DNA of 34,936 nt from an uncultured Agathobaculum sp. (GCA_944384725.1 CALWUJ010000019.1:1-34936), one strand, 5' to 3'; shown: positions 14,489 to 24,837, counted from the first letter of the stretch. Program-made: numbers and translations. The notes: generated from the sequence alone by a model not told the origin.

Positions 14489-15784
14489 TTATTTGGTCTT
14501 GCGGTCGATAAACTGCGGCCGCATTTTGGAATACAGAATCTTTTGCTCACTATACAGTCCATAATACCCGCTGAGCATATAGGAAACCGCGATCACCAGC
14601 GCAAACAGTGCAAGGCTCTGTCCACCGAACAGTTCAAACGCCAGCAGGATGGAAGTCAGCGGCGAATTGGTCACGCCGCAGAACACCGCCGTCATGCCGA
14701 GTCCCGCTGCAAAAGAGGGCGCAAGCCCGAAAAAGCCGCCGTAAGCCGCGCCGAACGTCGCCCCGATGAACAACACCGGCACAATCTCGCCACCCTTATA
14801 GCCTACACCGATGGTAACAGCAGTAAGCACTAATTTAATAAAAAATGCGGCATAGCTTGCTTCGCCCGCAACCGCACGCTCAATGACCTCCATACCTGCG
14901 CCGTTATAGTCACGTGTGCCGAGCAGCAAAGAAACCAGAACAACCGCCAAGCCACCTGCCGCGATGCATAAGTACTGATTGGGGATGTACTTTTTGAAAA
15001 GGTGGCCGATTCGGTGGAACACGATGCAAATCACCGCGCTCAACACAGCGCAGACCACGCCAAACAGCACCAGCTTGGCAAGCAGCAGAGGTTCTGCCTG
15101 CGGCGGTACATCGGACAGTGCAAATGTAGTCGTTTCCCCGCCCAGCGACAGCGCCACCTGATGCGCGATGACCGACGCGAGCACACAGGGAAACAGCGCC
15201 GCATAGTACATCACGCCCACGCTGATGACCTCCATCGCGAACACGCTCGCTGCAAGCGGCGTGCCGAACAGCGCAGCAAAACCCGCCGCCATGCCGCACA
15301 TCGTGATCGTACGGCTGTCCCTATCATCCAGCCGCATCCAGTGTCCGATGTTTCCGGAAATCGCGCCGCCGAGCTGAATGGCTGCACCCTCACGGCCCGC
15401 CGAACCGCCGCACAGATGCGTCAAAATCGAGGTGACAAAAATACTCGGCGCCAGCCGCAGCCGCACCGGATGATTTTCCCGCACCGAAGTCAAAATGAAA
15501 TTTGTTCCGCGCTCGAGCGGCATATCCGCCCGCTTGTACCAAAAAGCAATAAACACGCCCGCAAACGGCAGCAGATACAGCAGCCATCCCTGTTCCGCGC
15601 GCGTCTCCCCTGCCCATTCGAGCGCCAGATGAAACGCTGCGCCCACTGCGCCAACCACCAGACCGATGACCACCGCAAACACACACCATCGCAAAAACAC
15701 GCCGCCGCTGCGCCGCACACGATAGCCCAACCCGTGCAGCATGCGAACCGCTGTACCCGTAAAATTCCGTCTTTCACGATCCAT
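14489..15784 (-). CDS. CLC-type anion channel/antiporter, fluoride-type features
   Basis: This 431-residue membrane protein of the CLC family has about ten or more hydrophobic segments. Signature regions are GGSAGREGAAIQLGGAI, AAGFAALFGTPLAASVFAMEV and GYKGGEIVPVLFIGATFG. The GREG form, with no canonical GSGIP and with GGEIVP, is closer to the CLC-F fluoride/proton antiporter branch than to classical CLC chloride exchangers, but this is a motif judgement only. The start at 15784 is preferred over 15790 because AAAGGGG lies seven bases before it. The guaB terminator lies just upstream and no separate promoter is obvious. No fluoride riboswitch consensus was seen upstream. Confidence 0.88.
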   Translation of the reverse strand: MDRERRNFTGTAVRMLHGLGYRVRRSGGVFLRWCVFAVVIGLVVGAVGAAFHLALEWAGETRAEQGWLLYLLPFAGVFIAFWYKRADMPLERGTNFILTSVRENHPVRLRLAPSIFVTSILTHLCGGSAGREGAAIQLGGAISGNIGHWMRLDDRDSRTITMCGMAAGFAALFGTPLAASVFAMEVISVGVMYYAALFPCVLASVIAHQVALSLGGETTTFALSDVPPQAEPLLLAKLVLFGVVCAVLSAVICIVFHRIGHLFKKYIPNQYLCIAAGGLAVVLVSLLLGTRDYNGAGMEVIERAVAGEASYAAFFIKLVLTAVTIGVGYKGGEIVPVLFIGATFGAAYGGFFGLAPSFAAGLGMTAVFCGVTNSPLTSILLAFELFGGQSLALFALVIAVSYMLSGYYGLYSEQKILYSKMRPQFIDRKTK

Positions 15785-15803
15785 ATCCATTCCCCTTTCC
15801 GAC

Positions 15804-15836
15804 AAGAATTGCCCCGCAGTTGATCTACGGGGCAAT
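15804..15836 (-). terminator. guaB terminator
   Basis: TTGCCCCG (15809-15816) and CGGGGCAA (15828-15835) form a perfect 8-bp stem with an 11-base loop, extended by A-T pairs. The minus-strand tail is only moderately T-rich (ATTCTTG), so some readthrough into the CLC gene is plausible. Confidence 0.65.
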
Positions 15837-15856
15837 CTTTTCAGATGCAGCTTTGC

Positions 15857-17362
15857 TTACTTGCTGGTGGTGGAAGTCTCCTTGAGCAGCACGTCGTGCG
15901 CGCCGCCCTCGACGATCGAAGTCGCAGACACCAGCGTGATCTTTGCCTTCTTCTGGAACTCCGGAATGGAGAGCGAGCCACAGTTGCACATGGTCGAACG
16001 AACCTTGCTGAGCGTCAGGCCAAGGTTATCCTTGAGCGAACCGGCATACGGCACATAGGAATCAACGCCCTCTTCAAAGGACAGCTTTTTGTCGCCGCCC
16101 ATATCATAACGCTGCCAGTTGCGTGCACGGGACGAACCTTCGCCCCAGTATTCCTTCATATAGCTGCCGTTGATATTGACCTTATTGGTCGGGGATTCAT
16201 CAAAACGGGAGAAATAGCGGCCGAGCATCAGGAAATCCGCGCCCATTGCCAGCGCCAGCGTGCAGTGATAGTCATGCACGATGCCGCCGTCCGAGCAGAT
16301 CGGCACATACACGCCGGTTTCGAGATAATACTCGTCACGCGCTGCGGCAACTTCGATCAGCGCAGTTGCCTGACCGCGGCCGATGCCCTTCTGCTCACGG
16401 GTGATGCAGATCGAACCGCCGCCGATACCGACCTTGACGAAGTCCGCACCTGCGTCTGCGAGGAAACGGAAGCCCTCACGGTCAACGACGTTGCCCGCGC
16501 CAACCTTGACCGAGTCACCGTAGTTCTCGCGAACCCACGCGAGCGTGCGGCTCTGCCACTCGGAGAAGCCCTCGGAAGAGTCGATGCACAGCACGTCCGC
16601 GCCTGCTTCCACCAGCGCCGGAACGCGCTCGGCATAGTCGCGGGTATTGATGCCTGCGCCGACCACATAGCGCTTGTGCTCGTCGAGCAACTCCAGCGAG
16701 TTGGCCTTGTGGCTGTCATAGTCCTTGCGGAACACCATATAAACCAGATGCTGCTCATCGTCTACGAGCGGCAGCGAGTTGAGCTTGTGATCCCAGATGA
16801 TGTCGTTTGCCACCTTGAGGGTGGTGTCCGGCGGTGCGGTGACCAGCTTATCAAACGGCGTCATGAATTCGGATACCGGCACGTTGCGCTCCATACGGGA
16901 AACGCGGTAATCGCGGCTGGTGACAATGCCAAGCAGACGGCCGTTTGCCGTGCCATCGTCCGTGACCGCCATGGTGGAGTGACCGGTCTTTGCCTTGAGT
17001 TCCAATACGTCCGCCAGCGTCTGCTCCGGACGCAAGTTGGAGTCGGAAACGATAAAGCCCGCCTTGTAGCTCTTGACGCGCGCTACCATCGCCGCTTCGC
17101 TTTCAATGGTCTGCGAACCGTAAATAAAGGAGATGCCGCCCTCCTGAGCCAGTGCAATTGCCATGCGGTCGTCCGAAACCGCCTGCATGATGGCGGAAAC
17201 CATCGGAATATTGGCATACAGCGCGGATTGCTCTCCCTTGCGGTACTTGACAATCGGAGTGCGCAGGCTGACATTCGCCGGAATGCACTCCGCAGAGGAA
17301 TACCCCGGCACAAGCAGATATTCGTTGAACGTATGCGAAGGTTCACTGAAATAATATGCCAT
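15857..17362 (-). CDS. guaB: Inosine-5'-monophosphate dehydrogenase
   Basis: This 501-residue enzyme oxidises IMP to XMP with NAD+, the committed step to GMP. The TIM-barrel core has the catalytic loop [13 protein letters not shown] with Cys319, the phosphate-binding [12 protein letters not shown] region and a mobile flap ([13 protein letters not shown]). Two CBS domains (about 100-220) interrupt the barrel, so it is IMPDH and not GMP reductase. The start at 17362 has AAAGGAG before the ATG; an in-frame start seven codons upstream is less likely. A sigma-A promoter lies at 17414-17442. The variant loop and length fit the form common in Clostridia. Confidence 0.93.
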   Translation of the reverse strand: MAYYFSEPSHTFNEYLLVPGYSSAECIPANVSLRTPIVKYRKGEQSALYANIPMVSAIMQAVSDDRMAIALAQEGGISFIYGSQTIESEAAMVARVKSYKAGFIVSDSNLRPEQTLADVLELKAKTGHSTMAVTDDGTANGRLLGIVTSRDYRVSRMERNVPVSEFMTPFDKLVTAPPDTTLKVANDIIWDHKLNSLPLVDDEQHLVYMVFRKDYDSHKANSLELLDEHKRYVVGAGINTRDYAERVPALVEAGADVLCIDSSEGFSEWQSRTLAWVRENYGDSVKVGAGNVVDREGFRFLADAGADFVKVGIGGGSICITREQKGIGRGQATALIEVAAARDEYYLETGVYVPICSDGGIVHDYHCTLALAMGADFLMLGRYFSRFDESPTNKVNINGSYMKEYWGEGSSRARNWQRYDMGGDKKLSFEEGVDSYVPYAGSLKDNLGLTLSKVRSTMCNCGSLSIPEFQKKAKITLVSATSIVEGGAHDVLLKETSTTSK

Positions 17363-17413
17363 AAAGTTTCTCCTTTTCTTCATTCCTGTTTTCCGGATTC
17401 GATGATGCCTTTT

Positions 17414-17442
17414 ATTATATCCTTTTTACCGGACAAAGTAAA
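17414..17442 (-). promoter_or_regulatory. guaB promoter
   Basis: The minus strand has TTTACT (17442-17437), 17 bp, then TATAAT (17419-17414). The leader to the guaB ATG is about 45 nt, too short for a purine riboswitch. Confidence 0.65.
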
Positions 17443-17495
17443 GCGAACATGTGACAGATTTTGCGTTTATTTGCCAACTTCCCGTTATGCAAACC

Positions 17496-17538
17496 GCAAA
17501 AAGAAAGAACCGCAGCTTGCCTGGCAAACCGCGGTTCT
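17496..17538 (-). terminator. Second terminator-like hairpin between addA and guaB
   Basis: AGAACCGC (17506-17513) pairs with GCGGTTCT (17531-17538), with an inner TTGCC/GGCAA stem. On the minus strand it is followed by TTCTTTTTG. Together with the hairpin at 17572-17622 it occupies most of the 324-bp gap between addA and guaB; nothing coding was found there. Confidence 0.6.
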
Positions 17539-17571
17539 CTCTTTTGGAAATGAGGAATGAATGTTATGGGC

Positions 17572-17622
17572 AAAAAACAGGAGCGGGATCGCCCGGCGCA
17601 TCGCCGGTACCCCTTGTTTTTT
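17572..17622 (-). terminator. addA terminator
   Basis: AAAAAACA (17572-17579) pairs with TGTTTTTT (17615-17622) around a G+C-rich inner stem with CCGGCG/CGCCGG. The run of T on both sides makes it usable in either direction. It lies about 65 bp after the addA stop. Confidence 0.6.
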
Positions 17623-17686
17623 CCGCTTACAGGGTAGCATTTTACCCTTGCGCTGTCAACCGTCCACCCGCGTTTTTAACGCAATC

Positions 17687-20600
17687 TTAACTCCCCTCCA
17701 CCGTCCAGCTCAGGCCGTTATGGAAGAAATACAATACACATCGGCAAACCGGCCGCGCAAAAATCTCCCGCACCGCCAGCATATAGGCCTGCATCTGGGC
17801 GCGGTACTGCTCCGCGCGGGCAGCAATACCGTTTTCCGTCACCCGGTCGGTTTTGAAATCCAAAATCACAAAGCCTTCCGGCGTATCGATCAGGCAGTCG
17901 ATGACGCCTTGCAGCAACACTTTTTCCTCCGGCGCCTGTTCTGCCACCGGAAAATACTGCACCGCCGGCACAAGCACCGAGAACTTAAACTCCCGCCGCA
18001 CCGGATGCTCCGCCATCAGGCCACGGTACAAATCAGACGCAAAAAACCGTTCGATCTTGTGCGGGTCGATTGCCGCCGCCTGCTCGGGAGAAAGCAAGCA
18101 GGCCTCTTCCAGCCGCTGCCGTTCACGCTCCACGCCTCCGGGCGCGGCAGCAGCGTCAAAATCACAGAACTGCATGAACAAATGGTGCGCCGTACCCACC
18201 TCCGCCGGGGTCAGGCGGCGCTGTCCCTGCTCGAACAGCGGTGCGCGCAGTTTGACCTCACGGCGGGGCGGCGGGGTCTGCTCGGCGGCCTCGTCGGCGC
18301 GGTAACCCCGTCCCAACCCGGTCGCCGTCAGCTTGCTGGGCAGCTCGGACAGGAATGCATTGGGATACTGCAAATACGGCTGCACCGTGTAGCCCTGCGT
18401 ATCCTGCTCAGCAAAGCGCAGCACTTCAGGCAGCGCCGCTTCGGTGATTTCATCCGGACGGAGCACCCGCAGGAGGAATGCGTCGCAGTCCGTGCCATGC
18501 TCGGGTACATCCAGCGCATACGCTTCCCGCAATGCACGCGACGCAGGATGCCGCAGCAACGGCGCGACGATCCACGCAAGCGGCGCGCGCACCGCGCCCA
18601 TGGCATACTGCGGCAACTCGTCGAGCGTTGCCCACTGTGCCCACTTTTGCAGCGATTTTTCCAGCGTCCCGCTTGCCGCGGTGATAATCAGCTTTTCCCG
18701 CGCGCGCGTCAGCGCAACGTACAGCACGCGCAGTTCTTCGCTGACCATCTCCCGCCGCTGCTGCACCGCAACTGCCGTTCGCTCGATCGTATCATATTGA
18801 ATGCCGCGCTCCAAATCACGGCACTTCGAGCCAAAACCCAGCTCTTTGTCCACCAATACCGGTTCGCGCAGGTCGATCTCATTGAACTGGCTGGCGCAGC
18901 CCGCGACAATTACCACAGGGAATTCCAAGCCCTTGGACTTATGGATGGACAGGATGCGCACCGCGCCGCCCGTCGTCTCTGCGCCAACCGTCTGGAAGTC
19001 CTCTCCTGTTTCCTGCATGCCCCGCAGCAAGCGCACAAAGGCAAACACACCGCGGTAGCCCTGCGATTCAAAGGCACGCGCCCGCTCGAGAAAGGCGAGC
19101 AGATTGCTTTGCCGCTGCGCGCCGTTCGGCAGCGCACCATACAGGCCGAGCGCCCCCGTCCGGTCGTAAATCTCCCACAACAGGCGATATACCGGCTGGT
19201 CGCACGCAAAGGTGCGCAAATCGTCCAGCTGCTGCAAAAATAATTCCACCTTGTCAAACTGTCCGCGAGACGCAATCAACGCATCATAAAAACTGATGCT
19301 GCGGTCAGTCAGGCGGATGTCGGCCAGCTCCTGCTCGGAAAAGCCGAACAGGGGCGAGCGCAGCACGCCGATCAAATCAACGTCCTGCCGGGGGTTGTCG
19401 ATGACGCTGAGCAGCGATACCATCGTGCCGACCTCAGCCGTGCCCAGCAACCCGCCGCGCTCCTCCGCACTGGCGGTCAGGCCGACCTGTTCCAGCGCCG
19501 CGATAAACGCCTGCGCGCGTGGCTTGGGCGAGCGCAGTAAAATGACGATATCGCCCGGCGTGACCGGACGCAGGGCACCCGTCTCCTTGTCATAAACCGG
19601 GAATGCTTCATCCAGCAGCGCACGGATGCGGGAAGCGACCAAACGCGCTTCCAGCGACGTTTTATCCGGCGCGTCCTCATCCTCGCCCAGTCCCGCCGCG
19701 TCCAGCAGCAAAACCTCGCTCTTATAGCGCGCATGCCCGGCATCGGGATAATCCATACCGAGGTGCAGCGCTTCGCGGTCGGTATAGACAAGGTCGCCTA
19801 CGGTTTCCCCCATAACCGCCGAAAACAGATAGTTGCAGGCATCGAGCACCGCCGCGCGCGAACGGAAGTTCTGCCCCAGCACCACGCGACGCGGTGCATC
19901 GTCCTGCACTTCGTCTACATCGGCAAAGGCACGGTATTTTTGCAGGAAAATGGACGGATCGGCCAGTCGGAAGCCGTAAATGCTTTGCTTGACGTCACCG
20001 ACCAGAAACAAATTGCGCTCTCCCTGCGACAACGCACGGAAAATCGCGTCCTGCACCGCGTTGGTGTCCTGATATTCGTCCACCGCGATCTCGGCATACT
20101 GCTCGCTTAGCGTGCGCGCGAGCGTTGAAGGCTGTCCCCCGTCGTACAGCAAGCGCACGGCGAAATGCTCCAAATCATTAAAGTCTGCCGCGTTGCGCGC
20201 ACGCTTAGCATCGGAAAACGCCTGTTCAAAGGCGTTCACCATGTCGATCAGCGCAGAGAGTGCGGGCGCGGTGAGCGCGCGGTCATAAGCGGCTTCCTGC
20301 GCTGTGACCGTCAGCCACTTTTCCCGGATGGTTTTGGCGACCGTTTTCCACTCCTCGCGCATTGCCTTGATCTCTTCGAGAAACGCCTTATCCTCGAATT
20401 TGCGCGCGGCTTTCAGGCGGTCAAATGTGATCGACTGCGCCGCCTCGACGCAGGAATTCCAGTCACCGCCGTGCAGCGCATCCAGCAAGCGCTCGGCTTG
20501 ATTCAGGTCGCTCGTCAGCGCGGGCAGATAGGTGTCATAGAGTTCATCAATGCCAGTCACGGCATCCACTGCCATATGCAGGAAGGCCGCGCCGTGCTCA

Positions 20601-21256
20601 GCGGCGGCACGTGCCTGTGCCAGCAGCACTGCCGCGTGCGGCGTGTCCATGTTGTCTGCATGCAGCCCCTCCCGCACAGTTTCGAGAAACGCACGCGGAT
20701 CGGGATGCGCCTGAATCTTTTCGTATGTGCTCAAAATCACGTCGCCCAGCTTTTTGTCATCCCGCCCTGCGGTCAACAGGTCGCACAGCGCGAAAAAGCC
20801 CGCGTCGCCGCGCTCATAAGCTGCATCCAGCACCTCTTCCAGCACCTCGGCGCGCAAAATCTTACCTTCCTGCGCATCCATCAGCCGGAAATCCGGCGCG
20901 ATACCGAGCGCCGCAGCCTGTTCGCGGGCCAGCGACAGGCACAGCGCATGCACGGTCGTGATTTTCGCGCGGTGCACCAGAAACAACTGCCGCCGCAGAC
21001 GCGTATCCTGCGGGTCACGCGCAGCCGCCTGTGCCAGTGCCGCGCCGATACGTTCCCGCATTTCGGCGGCGGCAGCATTGGTGAAGGTCACGAGCAGCAG
21101 GCGGTCGATATCCACCGGATCATGCGGGTCGGTCAGGCGGGTGAGCACCCGCTCGACCAGAACGGCAGTCTTACCCGAACCCGCCGCCGCCGAGACAAGC
21201 AATGTGCCGCCCCGGTTTTGGATTGCGGTTTGTTGGTCTTTTGTCCACTGCGGCAT
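17687..21256 (-). CDS. addA: AddAB helicase/nuclease, AddA subunit
   Basis: This 1189-residue UvrD-family helicase with a C-terminal nuclease is part of the AddAB complex that resects double-strand breaks for recombination. Walker A is SAAAGSGKT (22-30). Helicase motifs include DEYQDTNAVQ, FLVGDVKQSIYGFR, GQNFRS, SIHKSKGLEFPVV and VALTRAREKL. The C-terminal RecB-type nuclease has GVIDCLIDTPEG and DFKTD near the end. The ATG at 21256 is preferred over the GTG three codons earlier because AGGAGG lies correctly before it. It starts one base after the addB stop, so addB-addA form one transcriptional unit. Confidence 0.97.
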   Translation of the reverse strand: MPQWTKDQQTAIQNRGGTLLVSAAAGSGKTAVLVERVLTRLTDPHDPVDIDRLLLVTFTNAAAAEMRERIGAALAQAAARDPQDTRLRRQLFLVHRAKITTVHALCLSLAREQAAALGIAPDFRLMDAQEGKILRAEVLEEVLDAAYERGDAGFFALCDLLTAGRDDKKLGDVILSTYEKIQAHPDPRAFLETVREGLHADNMDTPHAAVLLAQARAAAEHGAAFLHMAVDAVTGIDELYDTYLPALTSDLNQAERLLDALHGGDWNSCVEAAQSITFDRLKAARKFEDKAFLEEIKAMREEWKTVAKTIREKWLTVTAQEAAYDRALTAPALSALIDMVNAFEQAFSDAKRARNAADFNDLEHFAVRLLYDGGQPSTLARTLSEQYAEIAVDEYQDTNAVQDAIFRALSQGERNLFLVGDVKQSIYGFRLADPSIFLQKYRAFADVDEVQDDAPRRVVLGQNFRSRAAVLDACNYLFSAVMGETVGDLVYTDREALHLGMDYPDAGHARYKSEVLLLDAAGLGEDEDAPDKTSLEARLVASRIRALLDEAFPVYDKETGALRPVTPGDIVILLRSPKPRAQAFIAALEQVGLTASAEERGGLLGTAEVGTMVSLLSVIDNPRQDVDLIGVLRSPLFGFSEQELADIRLTDRSISFYDALIASRGQFDKVELFLQQLDDLRTFACDQPVYRLLWEIYDRTGALGLYGALPNGAQRQSNLLAFLERARAFESQGYRGVFAFVRLLRGMQETGEDFQTVGAETTGGAVRILSIHKSKGLEFPVVIVAGCASQFNEIDLREPVLVDKELGFGSKCRDLERGIQYDTIERTAVAVQQRREMVSEELRVLYVALTRAREKLIITAASGTLEKSLQKWAQWATLDELPQYAMGAVRAPLAWIVAPLLRHPASRALREAYALDVPEHGTDCDAFLLRVLRPDEITEAALPEVLRFAEQDTQGYTVQPYLQYPNAFLSELPSKLTATGLGRGYRADEAAEQTPPPRREVKLRAPLFEQGQRRLTPAEVGTAHHLFMQFCDFDAAAAPGGVERERQRLEEACLLSPEQAAAIDPHKIERFFASDLYRGLMAEHPVRREFKFSVLVPAVQYFPVAEQAPEEKVLLQGVIDCLIDTPEGFVILDFKTDRVTENGIAARAEQYRAQMQAYMLAVREIFARPVCRCVLYFFHNGLSWTVEGS

Positions 21257-21257
21257 A

Positions 21258-24200
21258 TCACTCACCTCCTGTTTGCTGCCAGAATTCTTCGTCTGTCAGG
21301 TGTTTCAAAAAGCGCGCCTTGTCCCCTGCCGTCTCGTCAAATCGGCAGGCTGCGCGGAATTCGCACCAGTCGCAATAGCTCGACTGTTTATCCTTTTTGC
21401 ACGGGTCGGCGGTTACGCTGCCCGCGCGCAGTTCTTTGCCCATTTCGAGCAGCTTTTTGTGCGTATATCGCGCGAGCCGCCCAAATTTCTCCAGGTCGGC
21501 CACCGCGCTTTTTGCCGCAAGCGTCGGCACGTCCTCGCCCTTTTTCACCTTGACCGACACGGGCAAAAACCGCCCGTCACCTTCCAGCCCGTGCTCCATC
21601 GCGTCGAGCAACTCCATGTCGTCACTCAACAAGCCGCTGCGGCGCAGCGCCTTGTCGCGCAAGGCACGCAAGGTATCTTCGTCCGTGTCGCGCGCGGCAT
21701 CCGGCAGCGCATCGCGCACCGGCACATACAGCACGCCCGCCGGTACGATCTCGTTGAGCTCTGCTTCCAGCCGCGCGCGGTAGCGCTCCAGTCCTTCCTG
21801 CTGCAAGGCATACAGATAAATGACCAGCTGCATGTTCAGCCCATACCAAATATCCGACAGCGAGAACGATTTTTTGCCGCTCTTATAATCCATTACGCGC
21901 AGGTACAGCCGCCCGTTTTTAATATAGCCATCCACGCGATCCACCTTGCCGGACAGGGACACATCACCCTCCGCATCCTCGCAAGTGACGGGCGGCAAAT
22001 CGCCCCCGCGTGAAAAATCCACTTCATAATCGATGGGTTCAAAGTCAGACACGCGCAGCTCTTCCAGCACGTTTTCCAAAATCTGCTCCGCTGTGCGGGC
22101 CAGTCGCCCGAACAAATAGCGGAAGCGTGCCGTACGGGTTTCCAGTCCACCCAGCTCCTCGCGCACATACTGCCGCACCACCGCGCGGCACACGCGCCGG
22201 ACGGTTGTTTCATCGGCGGCTGCCGCGCCTCCCTCCGCTTTGCCTAGTTCGGCAAGCGCATGTTCGAGCACATAATGCAGAAAAGTACCGGTTTCCAGCG
22301 CATCGAACCGCGCTACTTTACGCGGCTTGGCCTTGAGGCCGTACTGCATAAAAAACGCAAAGCGGCAGGAATAAAAGGTGTCCACCCGCGACGCAGTCAA
22401 ATTCAAATGCTTACCATATAACCCCTCGATGGTGTGCAGGTTTTCCAGCGGACCACGCCCGCGCCGCTGCGCCGATGCACGGTGCACCCGCTCGTCATCC
22501 TGATAAAAGTCATAGGCTGCGCGCACTGCTGGCGAACGGTCGCCCGACAAGTAAGCACACGCCAGTTCGACTGCCGGACGTTCCGCCTGCAAGCGGTCGT
22601 GCACCGACTGCGCCTGATACGCGTCCAGCGGCACACCGGGCAGCAAACTGCGCACCGTGCCGATAAAATAAGAAGGTCGTGTTTCACCTCCCGAGGCATC
22701 CGCTGTGTGATACGATAACAGCAATTCGTCCGACGGACACGCTAACGCGCGGTACAGTGTTTCCTGTTCCATGAGCAGGCGCTCCGCACCATAGGCTTTG
22801 AGTTCCACGCCCAACGCGTCCAGCTTATCCCGATCCATATCGCTCAGCAGCGAAGCAGACGCCGTTGTTTTGGGAATCAGTCCGTCGTTGACACCGAGCA
22901 GAATCACATATTTGACGGTTTTACCGCACACACGCTCAATATTGCCACAGGTGACGCGATCAAGCGAAACCGGAATCGAACCAACGTCATATTCTCCCAG
23001 CACCAGCCGGAACAGCTGCGCGAACCGCTCGGCGGTGAGCATGGTTTCGCCGCACACCCATGCAAACTGCTCCATAGCCGAAACCAAGATCTCCCACAGC
23101 TGCCGATATTCGTCCGCCAGCTGCAACCGCCCTGCCTGTTCGTGGGCAGCGGCACGATCGGCCATGCGCTGCGGTGCGTCCACCGCGAGCAAGAAATCAT
23201 ACAGCGCACGCACGCAGTCGGCGGCAGGATTTTCGCCTTTCAAACGCTCGCGCAAGTCAGTAAACGGCGCAATCGCCCGCGCGCGCAATGCATTCAGTTC
23301 AGACAGTACGACGCGCACATGTTCATCCATGGGCAAACCGTAGCCGTCCGGATGCTCGGTCCAGTCGCGCTCCCATGCGCTGCCGCGGATGTTCCATGTC
23401 AGCACATAGTTTTCCAACCGGTCCACCTCGTCACGCGTCAGGCTGGTCAGCCCGGTTTTGAGACAACTGAACATCTCCTCATATCGAAATCCTATGCGTA
23501 CCGCCTCGAGCGCACCCATCACAAGCGCCATCGGCGGACGGGAAAGCAGGTCAGGCTTTTCCGCCAGAAATACCGGCACGTCATACCGTGCCATCGCCAT
23601 GGACAAGGCCGCACTGTACGGCTCAATATCCCGCGCGGCGACCACGAAATCCCGGTAGCGCGCGCCTTCATCTCGCACTTTGCGGCGGATATAGGCCGCT
23701 GCGTGCTCGCACTCGTCAAAGGGCGAGGCCGCTGCATACAGGCGCACGCCCTCGCTTGCCTGTTCGTGCACACCGCGCACCGGCAACAGGCTTTCCGATT
23801 CCACAGCAGCCAATCCCGCCGGACGGGACAATTGGCTGGCGCCCAGTTCGATCCGCTCCACCCGTTGATTATGCCGCTTTGCCATGCGGGTCAGCGTTTT
23901 GACCGTCTTGCAGCCAGTCACAAAAATTTCCGGCTGCGACAGATCGCAGGTGACTGCCGCCGACAGCGGCACGCCCGCCGCCAGCATGGCTTCCACCACA
24001 GCTAATTCCTGCACGGTAAAGCCAAGGAACCCATCCAGATAGACCTGCGCGCCCGCGAGCACATGGCTTTCGGGCAAGCGGTCGCGCAGGTGAGTCAAGC
24101 GGTCGCGCGAGTCGGGCAGCGACTGCTCGCAAAGGCGCTCATACGCGGTCAACAGCTGTGCCAAATCGGACAGTTTGGCGGAAAGCGCCGCGTCCTCGCT

Positions 24201-24626
24201 CTCCTGTGCCGCATCGAACAGCATTTCCGGCGAAACCGCACAGGTTTTGCACTCATCCACCAGCCGCAATGTCTCACACAGCAGCTCTGGCTTGTCTGCC
24301 AGACCGCTCCAAACAGAAAGACCGCCCTGCACACGGCGCGCCGCTTCCTGCAAGGTCAAAAGCTGTCCCGCAGGAGTCAGCATCTGCTGCGCCAGCCCGC
24401 CAACCTCGGCAAAAACACGGTCTGCCAGACGCGAGAATGTCAGCACCTCGGCTGTGCGCGCGCCATGGTTTTCAGTGGCCTCAGCCAGCCGACGCTCCAT
24501 TTGATGTGAGTTCAGTTCCGGAACCAGAAGAATCTGTTTCCCCTCACTCTTTCGGCAGGCTTCTGCAATCTCTTGCAGAATCGCCGTTGTTTTGCCGCTT
24601 GCCGCGCGGCCCGTCCAAATGCGCAT
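21258..24626 (-). CDS. addB: AddAB helicase/nuclease, AddB subunit
   Basis: This 1122-residue protein has an intact P-loop (GRAASGKT, 6-13), but as in other AddB proteins the helicase part is mostly inactive and used to scan for Chi. The C-terminal nuclease domain has VDRVDGYIK and DYKSGKKSFSLSD. Cysteines for the 4Fe-4S staple are visible in YSCRFAFF and YCDWCEFRAAC near the end. The start at 24626 has AAAGGAG eight bases before the ATG; an extension ten codons upstream lacks a ribosome site. It is divergent from the tRNA operon, whose promoter is about 80 bp away. Confidence 0.95.
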   Translation of the reverse strand: MRIWTGRAASGKTTAILQEIAEACRKSEGKQILLVPELNSHQMERRLAEATENHGARTAEVLTFSRLADRVFAEVGGLAQQMLTPAGQLLTLQEAARRVQGGLSVWSGLADKPELLCETLRLVDECKTCAVSPEMLFDAAQESEDAALSAKLSDLAQLLTAYERLCEQSLPDSRDRLTHLRDRLPESHVLAGAQVYLDGFLGFTVQELAVVEAMLAAGVPLSAAVTCDLSQPEIFVTGCKTVKTLTRMAKRHNQRVERIELGASQLSRPAGLAAVESESLLPVRGVHEQASEGVRLYAAASPFDECEHAAAYIRRKVRDEGARYRDFVVAARDIEPYSAALSMAMARYDVPVFLAEKPDLLSRPPMALVMGALEAVRIGFRYEEMFSCLKTGLTSLTRDEVDRLENYVLTWNIRGSAWERDWTEHPDGYGLPMDEHVRVVLSELNALRARAIAPFTDLRERLKGENPAADCVRALYDFLLAVDAPQRMADRAAAHEQAGRLQLADEYRQLWEILVSAMEQFAWVCGETMLTAERFAQLFRLVLGEYDVGSIPVSLDRVTCGNIERVCGKTVKYVILLGVNDGLIPKTTASASLLSDMDRDKLDALGVELKAYGAERLLMEQETLYRALACPSDELLLSYHTADASGGETRPSYFIGTVRSLLPGVPLDAYQAQSVHDRLQAERPAVELACAYLSGDRSPAVRAAYDFYQDDERVHRASAQRRGRGPLENLHTIEGLYGKHLNLTASRVDTFYSCRFAFFMQYGLKAKPRKVARFDALETGTFLHYVLEHALAELGKAEGGAAAADETTVRRVCRAVVRQYVREELGGLETRTARFRYLFGRLARTAEQILENVLEELRVSDFEPIDYEVDFSRGGDLPPVTCEDAEGDVSLSGKVDRVDGYIKNGRLYLRVMDYKSGKKSFSLSDIWYGLNMQLVIYLYALQQEGLERYRARLEAELNEIVPAGVLYVPVRDALPDAARDTDEDTLRALRDKALRRSGLLSDDMELLDAMEHGLEGDGRFLPVSVKVKKGEDVPTLAAKSAVADLEKFGRLARYTHKKLLEMGKELRAGSVTADPCKKDKQSSYCDWCEFRAACRFDETAGDKARFLKHLTDEEFWQQTGGE

Positions 24627-24707
24627 GGTGCACGCTCCTTTCGCTTCGTCTATCATACCATGCTCTCACCCCTTCCGCAAGAAAATGAAAAAATGCAAAA
24701 TTTATGG

Positions 24708-24736
24708 TTGACATTTCGATTATTTTCGACTATACT
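24708..24736 (+). promoter_or_regulatory. tRNA operon promoter
   Basis: TTGACA (24708-24713), 17 bp, TATACT (24731-24736), starting transcription about 12 bp before tRNA-Phe. Confidence 0.85.
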
Positions 24737-24754
24737 AAATCTCGTGCTGTGAAT

Positions 24755-24830
24755 GCCTCTGTAGCTCAGTCGGTAGAGCAGGGGACTGAAAATCCCCGTG
24801 TCGGTGGTTCGATTCCGCCCGGAGGCACCA
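24755..24830 (+). tRNA. tRNA-Phe (GAA)
   Basis: A 76-nt cloverleaf with acceptor GCCTCTG/CGGAGGC, the D-arm GTAGCTCAGTCGGTAGAGC, anticodon stem GGGGA/TCCCC with anticodon GAA at 24788-24790, the T-loop GGTTCGATTCC and an encoded CCA end. Confidence 0.97.
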
Positions 24831-24837
24831 TAAATAT

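Noticed and set aside
15785-15856. Fluoride riboswitch before the CLC gene
   Set aside because: No consensus for the crcB motif was found; the only structure is the guaB terminator.
15845-17560. 571-codon open frame on the plus strand
   Set aside because: Antisense to guaB and its promoter; no domain recognised.
17363-17686. Purine riboswitch upstream of guaB
   Set aside because: The leader from the predicted promoter is about 45 nt and shows no purine-aptamer core; the rest of the gap is terminators.
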